DNA of 9,619 bases from JBGTBQ01 sp041749275 (GTDB taxonomy: Bacteria; Acidobacteriota; Blastocatellia; Pyrinomonadales; Pyrinomonadaceae), in assembly GCA_041749275.1 (NCBI GenBank), contig JBGTBQ010000003.1, forward strand, positions 1 to 9,619, given 5' to 3'. The notes beneath the pieces were generated by a model. It saw only the letters and a list, made by a program, of their open reading frames with translations. It was not told the DNA's origin and searched no databases. Within the stretch, counting starts at the first letter, position 1; each line of letters starts with the position of its first letter. The translations under genes were made by a program, and so were the position numbers. Of this stretch, positions 1-6,726 are shown piece after piece.

Positions 1-27
1 GGGGCTGACGTGCGGTCGTCCCGCGCT

Positions 28-125
28 TTATAGCAGCTTGCATTTGGATGCGACCGTTTAGAGGCGGGCATTGCCCGCCTCTAAACGATGGCCGATTGGG
101 TGCACCCAATCGCAAATCGCTATAA
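28..125. repeat. Palindromic, cloverleaf-like intergenic element
   Basis: Outer imperfect inverted repeats at 28-41 and 112-125 match at 11 of 14 positions (TTATAGCAGCTTGC against the complement of GCAAATCGCTATAA). They enclose a short hairpin at 40-51 (GCAT-TTGG-ATGC), a perfect inverted repeat with 16-base arms at 55-70 and 72-87 around a single base, and a perfect 20-base palindrome at 93-112. Folded, this gives a stem carrying three hairpins. It has no coding potential that I can support. It resembles a MITE or REP/BIME-type mobile repeat, or a structured DNA/RNA element; which one cannot be decided from one copy. The right outer repeat contains TATAAT (121-126), but no -35 box sits at the right distance. 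The palindromes are read directly from the sequence; the element identity is inference. Confidence 0.75.
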
Positions 126-128
126 TTT

Positions 129-158
129 TTTACTTACGTCAAACGACTTTGCTATGCT
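129..158 (+). promoter_or_regulatory. Possible sigma70 promoter for the Uma2-family gene
   Basis: A -35-like TTTACT (129-134) lies 18 bases before a -10-like TATGCT (153-158). Each matches the consensus at 4 of 6 positions, and a TGC just before the -10 makes an extended -10. Transcription would begin near 165, leaving a leader of about 44 bases before the ATG at 209. The match is modest, so this is a candidate only. Confidence 0.4.
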
Positions 159-193
159 CTCTCCATCCTCGGAGACCACGGGCGGACATCAGC

Positions 194-200
194 AAGGAGG
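194..200 (+). promoter_or_regulatory. Strong Shine-Dalgarno that fixes the Uma2 start
   Basis: AAGGAGG lies 8 bases before the ATG at 209. It selects that start over an in-frame upstream ATG at 89 and a TTG at 71, both of which lie inside the palindromic element and have no comparable ribosome binding site. Confidence 0.8.
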
Positions 201-208
201 CTCAAGTC

Positions 209-823
209 ATGCCGGAGCTTGAAACCATTTCGCAGCCTGAAGTCAATTTCTCACCGCTGCTGCGCCGGTACACGCTCGAAGAGTTCTGGGCGCTGCCGGA
301 ACCGGAAGGCCGCGCGCACTACGACCTCATCGGAGGCTACTTGTTTGTGGTCCCACCGCCGGATTATCCACACGGCGATATAGGCAGCCGCTTGACCAAC
401 TCACTCGTGCTTTTCCTTGCGACTCATGGGAAACCGGGTTCTGTCTATCACCCGCGCGAGGCGGTCTGGATTGACGGCACTTACGTCGAGCCGGACATGA
501 TGTACGTCTCGCACGAGCTACGCGCGCGGATGGGCGAGCGGCGCACTTCCGCCGACATCGTTTTCGAGTACCTCTCTCCGAGCACGGCCAACTACGACCG
601 GACGACGAAGGCCGACACTTATCTCGCGCTCGGCGTCCGCGAGTTGTGGCTGGTTGACATCGAGAATGCCGGCGTCGAAGTGCGGAACGCGAGCGCGCGC
701 GAAGGCCGCCCCGTGTGGGAGAGACGAGTTTACGCGGCGGGCGAGTGGGCGGAGTCGCAGGTCTTGGCGGGCTGGCGCGTAGCTGTTGATGAGCTGTTCG
801 ACGGGTTAAATCGAAACAGATGA
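209..823 (+). CDS. Uma2-family PD-(D/E)XK nuclease-like protein
   Basis: This 204-residue protein has the typical size and motif order of the Uma2 family (DUF820), small proteins with a PD-(D/E)XK restriction-endonuclease fold that are multiplied in cyanobacteria and several other phyla. The start is set by AAGGAGG 8 bases upstream. Seen in the sequence: a family-typical N-terminal YTLEEFWALPEPEGRAHYDL region, then YVEPDMMYV with the likely metal-binding D96, then IVFEYLSPST with E120, and K134 in the helix leading to the GVRELWLVD motif (142-150). D96, E120 and K134 fit the catalytic triad, so the enzyme looks intact. There is no signal peptide, so it should be cytoplasmic. The gene appears monocistronic, preceded by the palindromic element and convergent with the CHAT gene. 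Family assignment is firm. The biological role of these proteins is poorly established, and a link to transposable elements or defence is only a general suspicion. Confidence 0.9.
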   Translation: MPELETISQPEVNFSPLLRRYTLEEFWALPEPEGRAHYDLIGGYLFVVPPPDYPHGDIGSRLTNSLVLFLATHGKPGSVYHPREAVWIDGTYVEPDMMYVSHELRARMGERRTSADIVFEYLSPSTANYDRTTKADTYLALGVRELWLVDIENAGVEVRNASAREGRPVWERRVYAAGEWAESQVLAGWRVAVDELFDGLNRNR

Positions 824-846
824 CATTGGCACACGAAGAAAAAACT

Positions 847-934
847 ATCCACGAAGCGACACGAAACAACACGAACCGAAGGACACGAATTTTCGTGTAT
901 ATGGCTTCGTGTCGCTTCGTGTCGCTTCGTGGAT
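847..934. repeat. REP-like long inverted repeat between convergent genes
   Basis: Arms at 847-865 and 916-934 are perfectly complementary over 19 bases (core CCACGAAGCGACACGAA). A nested hairpin lies in the middle, with ACACGAA at 883-889 and TTCGTGT at 892-898. The right side also carries a 10-base tandem repeat, CTTCGTGTCG at 905-914 and 915-924 plus a partial third copy. It sits in the 213-base gap between two convergent genes, a common location for dispersed palindromic repeats. It could fold in either transcript, but there is no T-run for a standard terminator. The rest of the gap holds only a short CTGCACT tandem repeat at 1000-1013. Confidence 0.7.
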
Positions 935-1036
935 GATGTTCTGCTTCCTGTCCCAATCTCGTGTGCTTCGATTTAATCTGAGACGACTGGCTTTTAATTC
1001 TGCACTCTGCACTCTGACTTCCGCACTTCCTCACGC

Positions 1037-4000
1037 TCACTCACCTCGCACACGCTTGAGCGAGTCACGCACTATCTCAAGGTTATACGGATCGCTAAGT
1101 CTGGCGAAGAGCGCCTCGGATTGTTCGTACCACCGTATCGCCTCCGTCGTGTTGTTCTGAGCTTCCGCGATCCTCCCCAACTGGTGAAGGGTGCCGGCCT
1201 GCCCGTGCTCGTTGCCGATGCGCTCCGCGATGGCGAGACTCTGCCGATACCACCGCTCCGCCTCCTCCAACTGCCGCCGCTCCTCCGCGATCATCCCCAA
1301 CTGGTGAAGAGCGACGGCTTGGTTTTTGGAGTCGCCCGCTCTTTCAAAGTGCTCTTGCAGGCGAAGATGTATGGCTCTTGCAGCATCGAAATCGCGGCGA
1401 TACCCGGCAATTTCCGAACGATGCCCCAGCAGAGCGCGCCATAAATCTTCCCGACCGGATAACGGTTCTCCGCCCTCGTCCGTGTTTTCGTCCTCAAGTT
1501 CTTCCACCAGCCGCTCCCATTCAACCCAGCGGCCCTGTGTGGTTAGAAGTTTTTGCAATCCGTAGAGTATTCCATGCACTGCGCTCCAGTCCTCATGCCG
1601 CCGCGCGAGGCGAAGGGCGTGCATCAGGTTGGACTCTTCAGCGCGGAGAAGTGAGATGGCAAGGTTCGTACTTGTTTGGAACAACCTGAACAAGTAGTGC
1701 GCGTAAGCGCCATAAGCGGCGGAGAAGGCTTTTTCCAGCCAGTCGAGATGGGCGGGAAACGATTCGCGCATCAGATCGTGGAAGAACCACGGCAGCGCCG
1801 GGTGTACCGTGTAGTAGCCCTCTCCCGCGCGTCGCAGCAGCCCGATCTCCGTCGCCGCGTCCAGCATCTTTATCCATTCCTCACGCCCCAGACCTTTGAG
1901 CGCGTCGGGCGACCCGTCAACGTGCTGGCAGATGGTTGCCAGCACGTTCGCACTCACGAACCCCTGAAACAAAGCGAGCGCGCCGAGGCGACGACGGAGC
2001 GCGGCGTCGAGCGCGTCGAGACGGTAGGTGAGCGAGGCCGAGAGGGAGCGTTCGCGCCCCTGCGCGGGGTCGTCTTCGCTCAGGTTGACCTCGCCCGCTT
2101 GCAGTGCGCGGAGCAGCGCGTCGGGCGCGGCGCGCTTCAGTTCGGGCAGGATGGCTTGAATCGCCAGCGGGTTGCCGCGCAGGTATCCGAGCAGGTCGTT
2201 GTACTGCGGCAGGGCTTTAATCTGTTTGGCGTCCAGCCCGGCCCGCCCCATCACGCGGACGGCCAACTCCTGCGCCTCGGTCAGCTTCAGCCCGCCGACT
2301 TCGACGCGGCGGTAGATGTTCCCCAACCACTTCTCATCGCGGCGGCTGGTGACGATGACTCTGGTGCGCCCGCCGCGCAGGGCGCTCAGAAAGTCGCGCA
2401 GCTCCTTCTGCTCTTCCGGCTTCCACGCCGACGGCGTGCCCGCCGGAAAACCCGCGACCGGCTCGAAGTTGTCCCAGATGAGCAGGCAGGGCACTTGCTT
2501 GAGGACGGACAACGCGACCTCGCGCCGCCGTTCGGATTTGACTTGATGCCACTCGACTTGCAACTGCTGAAGAATCGCCGCGCCGAAGAGTTGGCCGACG
2601 CGGTCGCAGACCTGCGCGAGCGGCAGGTAGCGCTCGAAGCGGAAGAAGAAGATGGGGCCGTCGAGCGCGCCCGTCTCGGCCCACCAGCGCGCGAAGCCCG
2701 CCGCCATCTCCGTCTTGCCGACGCCCGCCATCCCTTCGAGCAGCACGACGGTCTCCGTGCGGAAGGCGCGCTCAAGGTCGAGCGTCACGCCGTCGCGCCC
2801 GACGAAACCGAAGGCGGGCGGCTCCGGCAGATCAATCTCCGCGCCCGCCTCGGCCTGTCTGTCTTTCAGCAGATTCGGGTTGAGATGCAGCTCGCCGAGC
2901 GGTCTCGAAATGGCGCGGACGGGCGCGGCCTCGAACAAGATGGGCACGACCCAATCGCGCAAATCAACTTCGCCGACCGGCGACATGCGCTGCGGGTGCG
3001 CGCGTAAATCCTCGCGCGCATGAGAGACGGCCCGCGACAGCTCGTCGCCCCTCAGCAGGCTCGCATAGAGAGCCGCCATGAAGCGCACCGCTGACTGGAC
3101 GTAGACCGAGTAGGCCATCGCCACCACGCCGCCCGCGCCCGCCTTGAGCAGTTCGTTGCCGACCGACGTGTAGAGCGCCTCCGGGTGCGTCATCCCCGAT
3201 TGGCAGGCGTTGAGCAGCACGACCGGGAGCTTCTTGCCCGCCAGCGCCCCGCCCAGCTCCGCGCCCGTCACGCGGCGCGGCTCGTCGCCCTCGCCCTCGA
3301 ACAACAGCAGCCCGCGCATGCCCGCGCCGTGCGTAAACGTCCCGTGCCCGTCGAAGTGCAGGACGTGATAAAAGCCCGGCCTTTCGTTGAGCGTCCGCGA
3401 AAGTTTCTCGAACGTGGGCGGGCGCAGGATGTCGAGCCGGATGTGGTCGCGGAATGGGCGGAACAGCTCAAGCAGCGGGCGCGCGACCGACTGAAAAGGC
3501 ACGTCGCCTTCAGGCCCGCCGGGACGGCAGATGACCATCAGGATGTTGAAAGTCTCCGCGTCGTCCGGCGCGTCCGGCGGCTCGAAAATCAAGTCGGGCT
3601 GGCTGCGGACGAAGGCGTGCGCGAGACGCGCGAGGTCGCCGTGCTCGCCCCGCGTCGTGTCGCGCATGAACTCCCACGGCAGCGCGACGCCCACGGGGTC
3701 GGCGGCGTGTATGACGACGCGCGTGTTCGCCAACTCGTCCGCCACGTGCGCGTACAGCGCGGCGGTCTCGCGCTCGCCGAAGACGGCGTCGAACAACTCC
3801 GCGCCCAGTCGTTCCATCAACGCCTCGACCTGCGCGGCGCGCTCACGGAACTGGCCCCACGGATAGACGAGATACTCTTCCAGATACCACTGAATTTCAC
3901 GGCGCTGCTCGTCGCCGACGGTGAAGCTGAACGCGGTCTCACGCTCCTGCGCCTGCGCCCCCTCGCGCGGGCAATAAGCCACGCGCGCGCGCGCGCCCTG

Positions 4001-4042
4001 CTCCCCTTCGGCGGGTGCGTGAAAGATGGTGAGTGATTTCAT
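1037..4042 (-). CDS. CHAT protease / NB-ARC-like STAND NTPase / TPR protein
   Basis: This 1001-residue cytoplasmic protein looks like a bacterial NLR-type signalling protease. Residues 1-160 are a CHAT-leading region including the family-typical LPWEFMRD (121-128). The CHAT caspase-like domain (about 165-375) has the catalytic pair H233 in HFDGHG and C280 in LLNACQSG. A STAND NTPase follows (about 410-710): Walker A GMAGVGKT at 437-444, Walker B LLIWDNFE with D524, sensor VIVTSRR at 562-568, and GNPLAIQ at 623-629. A winged-helix/helical region follows, then TPR units from about 865 to the end, the last ones being QAVALHQLGMIAEERRQLEE-type repeats. In known families TPRs sense a trigger, the NTPase oligomerises, and CHAT cleaves a target; that role is inferred here. 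I chose the ATG at 4042 because GGAAAG lies just upstream and conserved sequence begins there. A longer 1055-residue reading would extend into the transposase remnant. A GATAAT box (4085-4090, minus strand) could be its -10, but the -35 is poor. All key residues are present, so it should be active. Confidence 0.9.
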   Translation of the reverse strand: MKSLTIFHAPAEGEQGARARVAYCPREGAQAQERETAFSFTVGDEQRREIQWYLEEYLVYPWGQFRERAAQVEALMERLGAELFDAVFGERETAALYAHVADELANTRVVIHAADPVGVALPWEFMRDTTRGEHGDLARLAHAFVRSQPDLIFEPPDAPDDAETFNILMVICRPGGPEGDVPFQSVARPLLELFRPFRDHIRLDILRPPTFEKLSRTLNERPGFYHVLHFDGHGTFTHGAGMRGLLLFEGEGDEPRRVTGAELGGALAGKKLPVVLLNACQSGMTHPEALYTSVGNELLKAGAGGVVAMAYSVYVQSAVRFMAALYASLLRGDELSRAVSHAREDLRAHPQRMSPVGEVDLRDWVVPILFEAAPVRAISRPLGELHLNPNLLKDRQAEAGAEIDLPEPPAFGFVGRDGVTLDLERAFRTETVVLLEGMAGVGKTEMAAGFARWWAETGALDGPIFFFRFERYLPLAQVCDRVGQLFGAAILQQLQVEWHQVKSERRREVALSVLKQVPCLLIWDNFEPVAGFPAGTPSAWKPEEQKELRDFLSALRGGRTRVIVTSRRDEKWLGNIYRRVEVGGLKLTEAQELAVRVMGRAGLDAKQIKALPQYNDLLGYLRGNPLAIQAILPELKRAAPDALLRALQAGEVNLSEDDPAQGRERSLSASLTYRLDALDAALRRRLGALALFQGFVSANVLATICQHVDGSPDALKGLGREEWIKMLDAATEIGLLRRAGEGYYTVHPALPWFFHDLMRESFPAHLDWLEKAFSAAYGAYAHYLFRLFQTSTNLAISLLRAEESNLMHALRLARRHEDWSAVHGILYGLQKLLTTQGRWVEWERLVEELEDENTDEGGEPLSGREDLWRALLGHRSEIAGYRRDFDAARAIHLRLQEHFERAGDSKNQAVALHQLGMIAEERRQLEEAERWYRQSLAIAERIGNEHGQAGTLHQLGRIAEAQNNTTEAIRWYEQSEALFARLSDPYNLEIVRDSLKRVRGE

Positions 4043-4105
4043 AGTGAGATTCTTTCCGAGATAGCGGTCAGTGCCAGCCAACCGATTATCAGAGATGCAC
4101 CTGCC

Positions 4106-4315
4106 GTGCTGAGACACACGATACTTGACATCCCTCAAGCTGAACAAGAGCATCTGCCGGCGCAACTGCGGGCCGCCCGTGACGGCCATTGGTTGGCCGT
4201 CCACATTTGGTTGCTCTGCGCTGCCGGGCGCACCCCGACCGAGATCGTCGCCGCGCTCTGCTGTTCACATTCCAGCGTCTACCGCACGGTGCGCGCCTGC
4301 CGGAGCGCGGAACTG
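4106..4315 (+). pseudogene. IS630-type transposase N-terminal remnant
   Basis: Translation from the GTG at 4106 gives about 70 residues resembling the N-terminal helix-turn-helix of IS630-family transposases. It has an LPAQLRAARDGH helix, then WLLCAAGRTPTEIVAAL and a CSHSSVYRTVRAC recognition helix. After about residue 70 the resemblance stops, and no DDE catalytic domain follows. The frame stays open for a further 63 codons and runs straight into the caspase-like gene at 4505. I read it as a truncated transposase left by an old insertion or deletion, not as a functional domain of the caspase. I see no terminal inverted repeats. The alternative, a real HTH-caspase fusion, is unlikely because the downstream segment begins with its own signal peptide and ribosome binding site. 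Confidence 0.6.
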
Positions 4316-4385
4316 ACTCCGGGGCCGGCTCGCCCGCGTGGGTGTCTGCGTGCGGCCAACCGCGCGGGTGAAGCGTGGCTTTCGG

Positions 4386-4414
4386 TTGACATCCGAATTC
4401 CTGAGCCATATCGT
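4386..4414 (+). promoter_or_regulatory. Candidate sigma70 promoter for the caspase-like gene
   Basis: A perfect TTGACA (4386-4391) is followed after 17 bases by TATCGT (4409-4414), which matches the -10 consensus at 4 of 6 positions. Transcription would start near 4421 and give a leader of about 84 bases. The promoter lies inside the open frame that continues from the transposase remnant, which supports translation from 4505 and not from 4106. Confidence 0.5.
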
Positions 4415-4504
4415 AATTTGCGCGTGCAACAGTTGAGGGAAACGCTCGCCACACATCTCCGCCACGCCGCCACCCGGCGCTATTTGAAATTGAGGTTCAC
4501 TACA

Positions 4505-5866
4505 ATGAAGAATCATTCGCCGCTTCCGTTCGTCCTCGTAATAATTGCGCTTTTGCTTTCGCTCATGCCGACGCCGAAGGGTTTCGCACAGGCTCCCGCT
4601 CAGACCGGCGCGCCGGATAAAAAGGTGAGCGCGCCGGATAAAAACGGCGAGGCCGTGAAGACGTTGCCCGGCGCCGCCAAGCGGTACGCGCTCATCATCG
4701 GCGTTGACAAGTACGCCGACACACAAATCAGCACGCTCAACGGCGCATCGAACGATTCGCGCTCACTCGCGCAGGCGCTCGCCGCTTACGGCGGGTTTCC
4801 CGCCAATCAAGTCATTCTGCTCAACTCCAATCAACCGGGCGAGCGCCAACCGACGCGCGGCAACATCCTGCGCCGGCTCTCGAATCTCGCCACGGTCGTC
4901 CCCAAAGACGGGTTGTTGCTCTTCGCTTTCGCCGGGCACGGCATCGAGCGCGACGGGCAAGCCTACCTGCTTCCGTCAGACGCGCAGGTGAATGGCGATG
5001 TGAAACTACTGGAAGAGACCGCGATCAACGTCAATCAGGTGAAGACGTGGATCAAACAAACGGAGGTCAGGCAGGTGCTCATGATCCTCGACGCCTGCCG
5101 CAACGAACCGGATATGCGTGGAGCGCGCGGAGATGCCGACAACCCTCTGACGCCGGCCTACACGCGCGCCTTCGACTTCGACCGGCGCAACCACGAAGTC
5201 GAAGCTTTTGCGACGCTCTACGCCACCGCCATCGGCCATCGCGCCTACGAGTACCGGGAAAAGAAGCAGGGATATTTCACTTTCGCTTTGGTCGAGGCCA
5301 TGAAGGGCGCGGCGAACAACTTTAGAGGCGAGGTGACGCTCGGCTCGCTGATCGAGTATATCCAGAACAGCGTGCCGCAGAGAGTCGCGCTCGATCTCGG
5401 CAAGGGCAAGGTGCAAAAACCCTTCGCCGTGGTTGAAGGCTATAAAGCCGATGAATTGGTGATCGCCGCCGGGGGCGATGAGCGCGGCATCGAGATGACG
5501 AAGGCCACGGACTTCGCCGACATGGTGGAAGTTAAACCCGAAGCAGAGAAAGCCGGAGAAGGCGGACGCGGCGACGTGTTCATCAATCTGGAAGGAACGA
5601 AGTGGACGGCCAAACCCCTGACGGGCGGCACGGTCGTTATCGAATTCCTGAAAGACGGCAAACTCCTCTACACGCTCACGCCCGAACGTGGCGACGCCTA
5701 CAAGCCCCTCAATGGAGAGTGGAGGCAGGAACGCCACGCAGTGCAATACTCCATCGGTTCCTACTCGGTCATTGATGGCAAAATCGAGGGCGGTGTAATT
5801 CGGGCCGAAGGCGAAAACGCCGATGGCGCAAAGTTCCGCGTCACGCTCTACCCGGTGCGGCCCTGA
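4505..5866 (+). CDS. Exported caspase-like (C14) protein with C-terminal beta domain
   Basis: Read from the ATG at 4505 (TGAGGT lies 8 bases upstream), this is a 453-residue protein. Residues 1-30 form a signal peptide: a short charged start, the hydrophobic run FVLVIIALLLSLM, then GFAQA as a probable cleavage region. A proline- and lysine-rich linker follows. The caspase/metacaspase-type domain (about 59-315) begins RYALIIGVDKYAD and carries catalytic H145 in AGHG and C198 in LDACRNEP, both intact. Residues about 360-453 look like a small beta-strand domain (WTAKPLTGG, GEWRQE, GKIEGGVI), perhaps lipocalin-like; I cannot name it with confidence. The protein should act in the periplasm or outside the cell, unlike the divergent CHAT protein. 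Substrate and trigger are unknown. The 133 codons open upstream in the same frame are a transposase remnant plus filler, so I exclude them. A terminator at 5894-5923 ends the transcript. Confidence 0.88.
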   Translation: MKNHSPLPFVLVIIALLLSLMPTPKGFAQAPAQTGAPDKKVSAPDKNGEAVKTLPGAAKRYALIIGVDKYADTQISTLNGASNDSRSLAQALAAYGGFPANQVILLNSNQPGERQPTRGNILRRLSNLATVVPKDGLLLFAFAGHGIERDGQAYLLPSDAQVNGDVKLLEETAINVNQVKTWIKQTEVRQVLMILDACRNEPDMRGARGDADNPLTPAYTRAFDFDRRNHEVEAFATLYATAIGHRAYEYREKKQGYFTFALVEAMKGAANNFRGEVTLGSLIEYIQNSVPQRVALDLGKGKVQKPFAVVEGYKADELVIAAGGDERGIEMTKATDFADMVEVKPEAEKAGEGGRGDVFINLEGTKWTAKPLTGGTVVIEFLKDGKLLYTLTPERGDAYKPLNGEWRQERHAVQYSIGSYSVIDGKIEGGVIRAEGENADGAKFRVTLYPVRP

Positions 5867-5893
5867 CCTGATAGATGGCGCGCGGAGATAGAA

Positions 5894-5923
5894 AAAAGCC
5901 GACCGCTCGACGGGTCGGCTTTT
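5894..5923. terminator. Bidirectional intrinsic terminator
   Basis: An 11-base perfect stem, AAAAGCCGACC (5894-5904) and GGTCGGCTTTT (5913-5923), has an 8-base loop. The stem has an A-run on one side and a T-run on the other, so it can end both the caspase-like transcript from the left and the nuoA-nuoB transcript from the right. Confidence 0.85.
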
Positions 5924-5983
5924 ATCATGTGACGAATGACGACGGCGCGGCTTTTTTCATGTGACGAATGACGACGGCGCGGC
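5916..5983. repeat. 32-base tandem duplication of the terminator tail
   Basis: Bases 5916-5951 recur at 5948-5983 with a period of exactly 32 and a single mismatch (A5924 against T5956). The repeat carries the 3' arm and T-run of the terminator together with a TGTGACGAATGACGACGGC segment. The second copy lacks the 5' arm, so it does not make a second terminator on its own. It looks like replication slippage. Confidence 0.85.
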
Positions 5984-6004
5984 GCGCACGCCACGGGCGC
6001 TGCT

Positions 6005-6649
6005 TTAGCCCTTCGCCTCCGAGGCCACTTCCAATCCCTCTTCGTCCATTGGCGCCACTTCCGAAAGTTCGTCGCCTTCGAGCTGACGCTGGCGGTGCAC
6101 GGTGCCGTCCGACTCGAAGATGTAAGCGGCGGGAGCCTCGCGCATGATGATCTCTTGCAGGCACATCAAACCGTAGAGCAACGCTTCGGGGCGCGGCGGG
6201 CAGCCCGGTATGTACACGTCCACGGGGATCGTGCGGTCAACGCCCTGCATCGTCGAGTAGGAGTCGAACGGGCCGCCCGTCGAGGCGCACGCGCCCATCG
6301 CGATGACCCACTTCGGCTCCGGCATCTGGTCGTAGACGCGCCGCACGACCGGCCCCATCTTCAGCGTCACCGTGCCCGCGACGATAATCAAATCGCTCTG
6401 CCGGGGCGAGGGGCGAAAGACGCCCGCGCCGAAGCGGTCAATGTCGAAACGGCCCGCGCCCGTCGCGATCATCTCGATGGCGCAGCACGCAAGACCGAAC
6501 GTCATCGGCCACAGCGCCGACTTGCGCGCCCAGTTCACGGCGTTCCTGACCGGCCCGATCTCCATTACCGGCGCGCCCACGTTCCGGCGCAACGCGTTGA
6601 AGATCGAATCAACGGTGGTGAGTACGATTCCTTCGGGATGCTCTGCCAT
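6005..6649 (-). CDS. nuoB: NADH-quinone oxidoreductase subunit B
   Basis: NuoB is a peripheral-arm subunit of respiratory complex I. It holds the terminal iron-sulfur cluster N2, which passes electrons to quinone at the membrane interface. The 214-residue protein has all four N2 ligands: C55 and C56 in GLACCAIEM, C121 in GACASTGG, and C150 in PGCPPRPE. Other family motifs are present, such as FRPSPRQSDLIIVAGTVT and PEPKWVIAMG. Length is normal, with an acidic C-terminal tail from about 190. The start at 6649 matches the usual NuoB beginning, but no good Shine-Dalgarno precedes it. The gene follows nuoA after 77 bases that contain a hairpin. No nuoC follows: a terminator lies about 80 bases past the stop, so the rest of complex I must be encoded elsewhere. 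Confidence 0.97.
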   Translation of the reverse strand: MAEHPEGIVLTTVDSIFNALRRNVGAPVMEIGPVRNAVNWARKSALWPMTFGLACCAIEMIATGAGRFDIDRFGAGVFRPSPRQSDLIIVAGTVTLKMGPVVRRVYDQMPEPKWVIAMGACASTGGPFDSYSTMQGVDRTIPVDVYIPGCPPRPEALLYGLMCLQEIIMREAPAAYIFESDGTVHRQRQLEGDELSEVAPMDEEGLEVASEAKG

Positions 6650-6666
6650 ATGAGAAACGATGAACG

Positions 6667-6711
6667 ATGAACGCGGAATGAAAAGCTTTTAGTTCATCGT
6701 TCCGCGTTCAT
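6667..6711. repeat. Inverted repeat in the nuoA-nuoB gap
   Basis: ATGAACGCGGAA (6667-6678) and TTCCGCGTTCAT (6700-6711) are perfectly complementary over 12 bases, with the palindrome AAAAGCTTTT (6681-6690) between them. Related fragments (GATGAACGATGAACG before the left arm, CTTCCGCGTTTATG after the right) suggest a repetitive intergenic element. In the nuoA-nuoB mRNA this hairpin would stand just ahead of nuoB and might affect its translation or act as an RNA-processing site; that is inference. Confidence 0.7.
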
Positions 6712-6726
6712 ACTTCCGCGTTTATG

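Noticed and set aside
28..125. tRNA or similar small RNA gene
   Set aside because: Although the fold is cloverleaf-like, there is no T-loop, anticodon arm geometry or acceptor end, and the stems are too long.
71..208. 46-codon N-terminal extension of the Uma2 gene
   Set aside because: It runs through the palindromic element, starts with no ribosome binding site, and is not family-like. A strong AAGGAGG marks the ATG at 209.
905..932. CRISPR array
   Set aside because: The 10-base units are directly adjacent with no spacers.
1676..3007. Long plus-strand open frame of 443 codons opposite the CHAT gene
   Set aside because: It is low in complexity, rich in Arg/Ala/Gln, has no motifs, and lies entirely antisense to a gene with clear domains. 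GC-rich DNA commonly gives such shadows.
3185..4036. Plus-strand open frame of 283 codons opposite the CHAT domain
   Set aside because: Arg- and Val-rich translation without any recognisable fold, fully antisense to the CHAT region.
4124..4139. TTGACA within a small hairpin as a promoter
   Set aside because: No -10 box lies at a usable distance on the plus strand.
4043..4204. 54-codon N-terminal extension of the CHAT gene
   Set aside because: It overlaps the transposase remnant and shows no conserved features. The ATG at 4042 has a GGAAAG site and begins the conserved region.
5006..5746. Minus-strand open frame of 246 codons opposite the caspase-like gene
   Set aside because: No motif or ribosome binding site was found, and it mirrors the codon pattern of the real gene.
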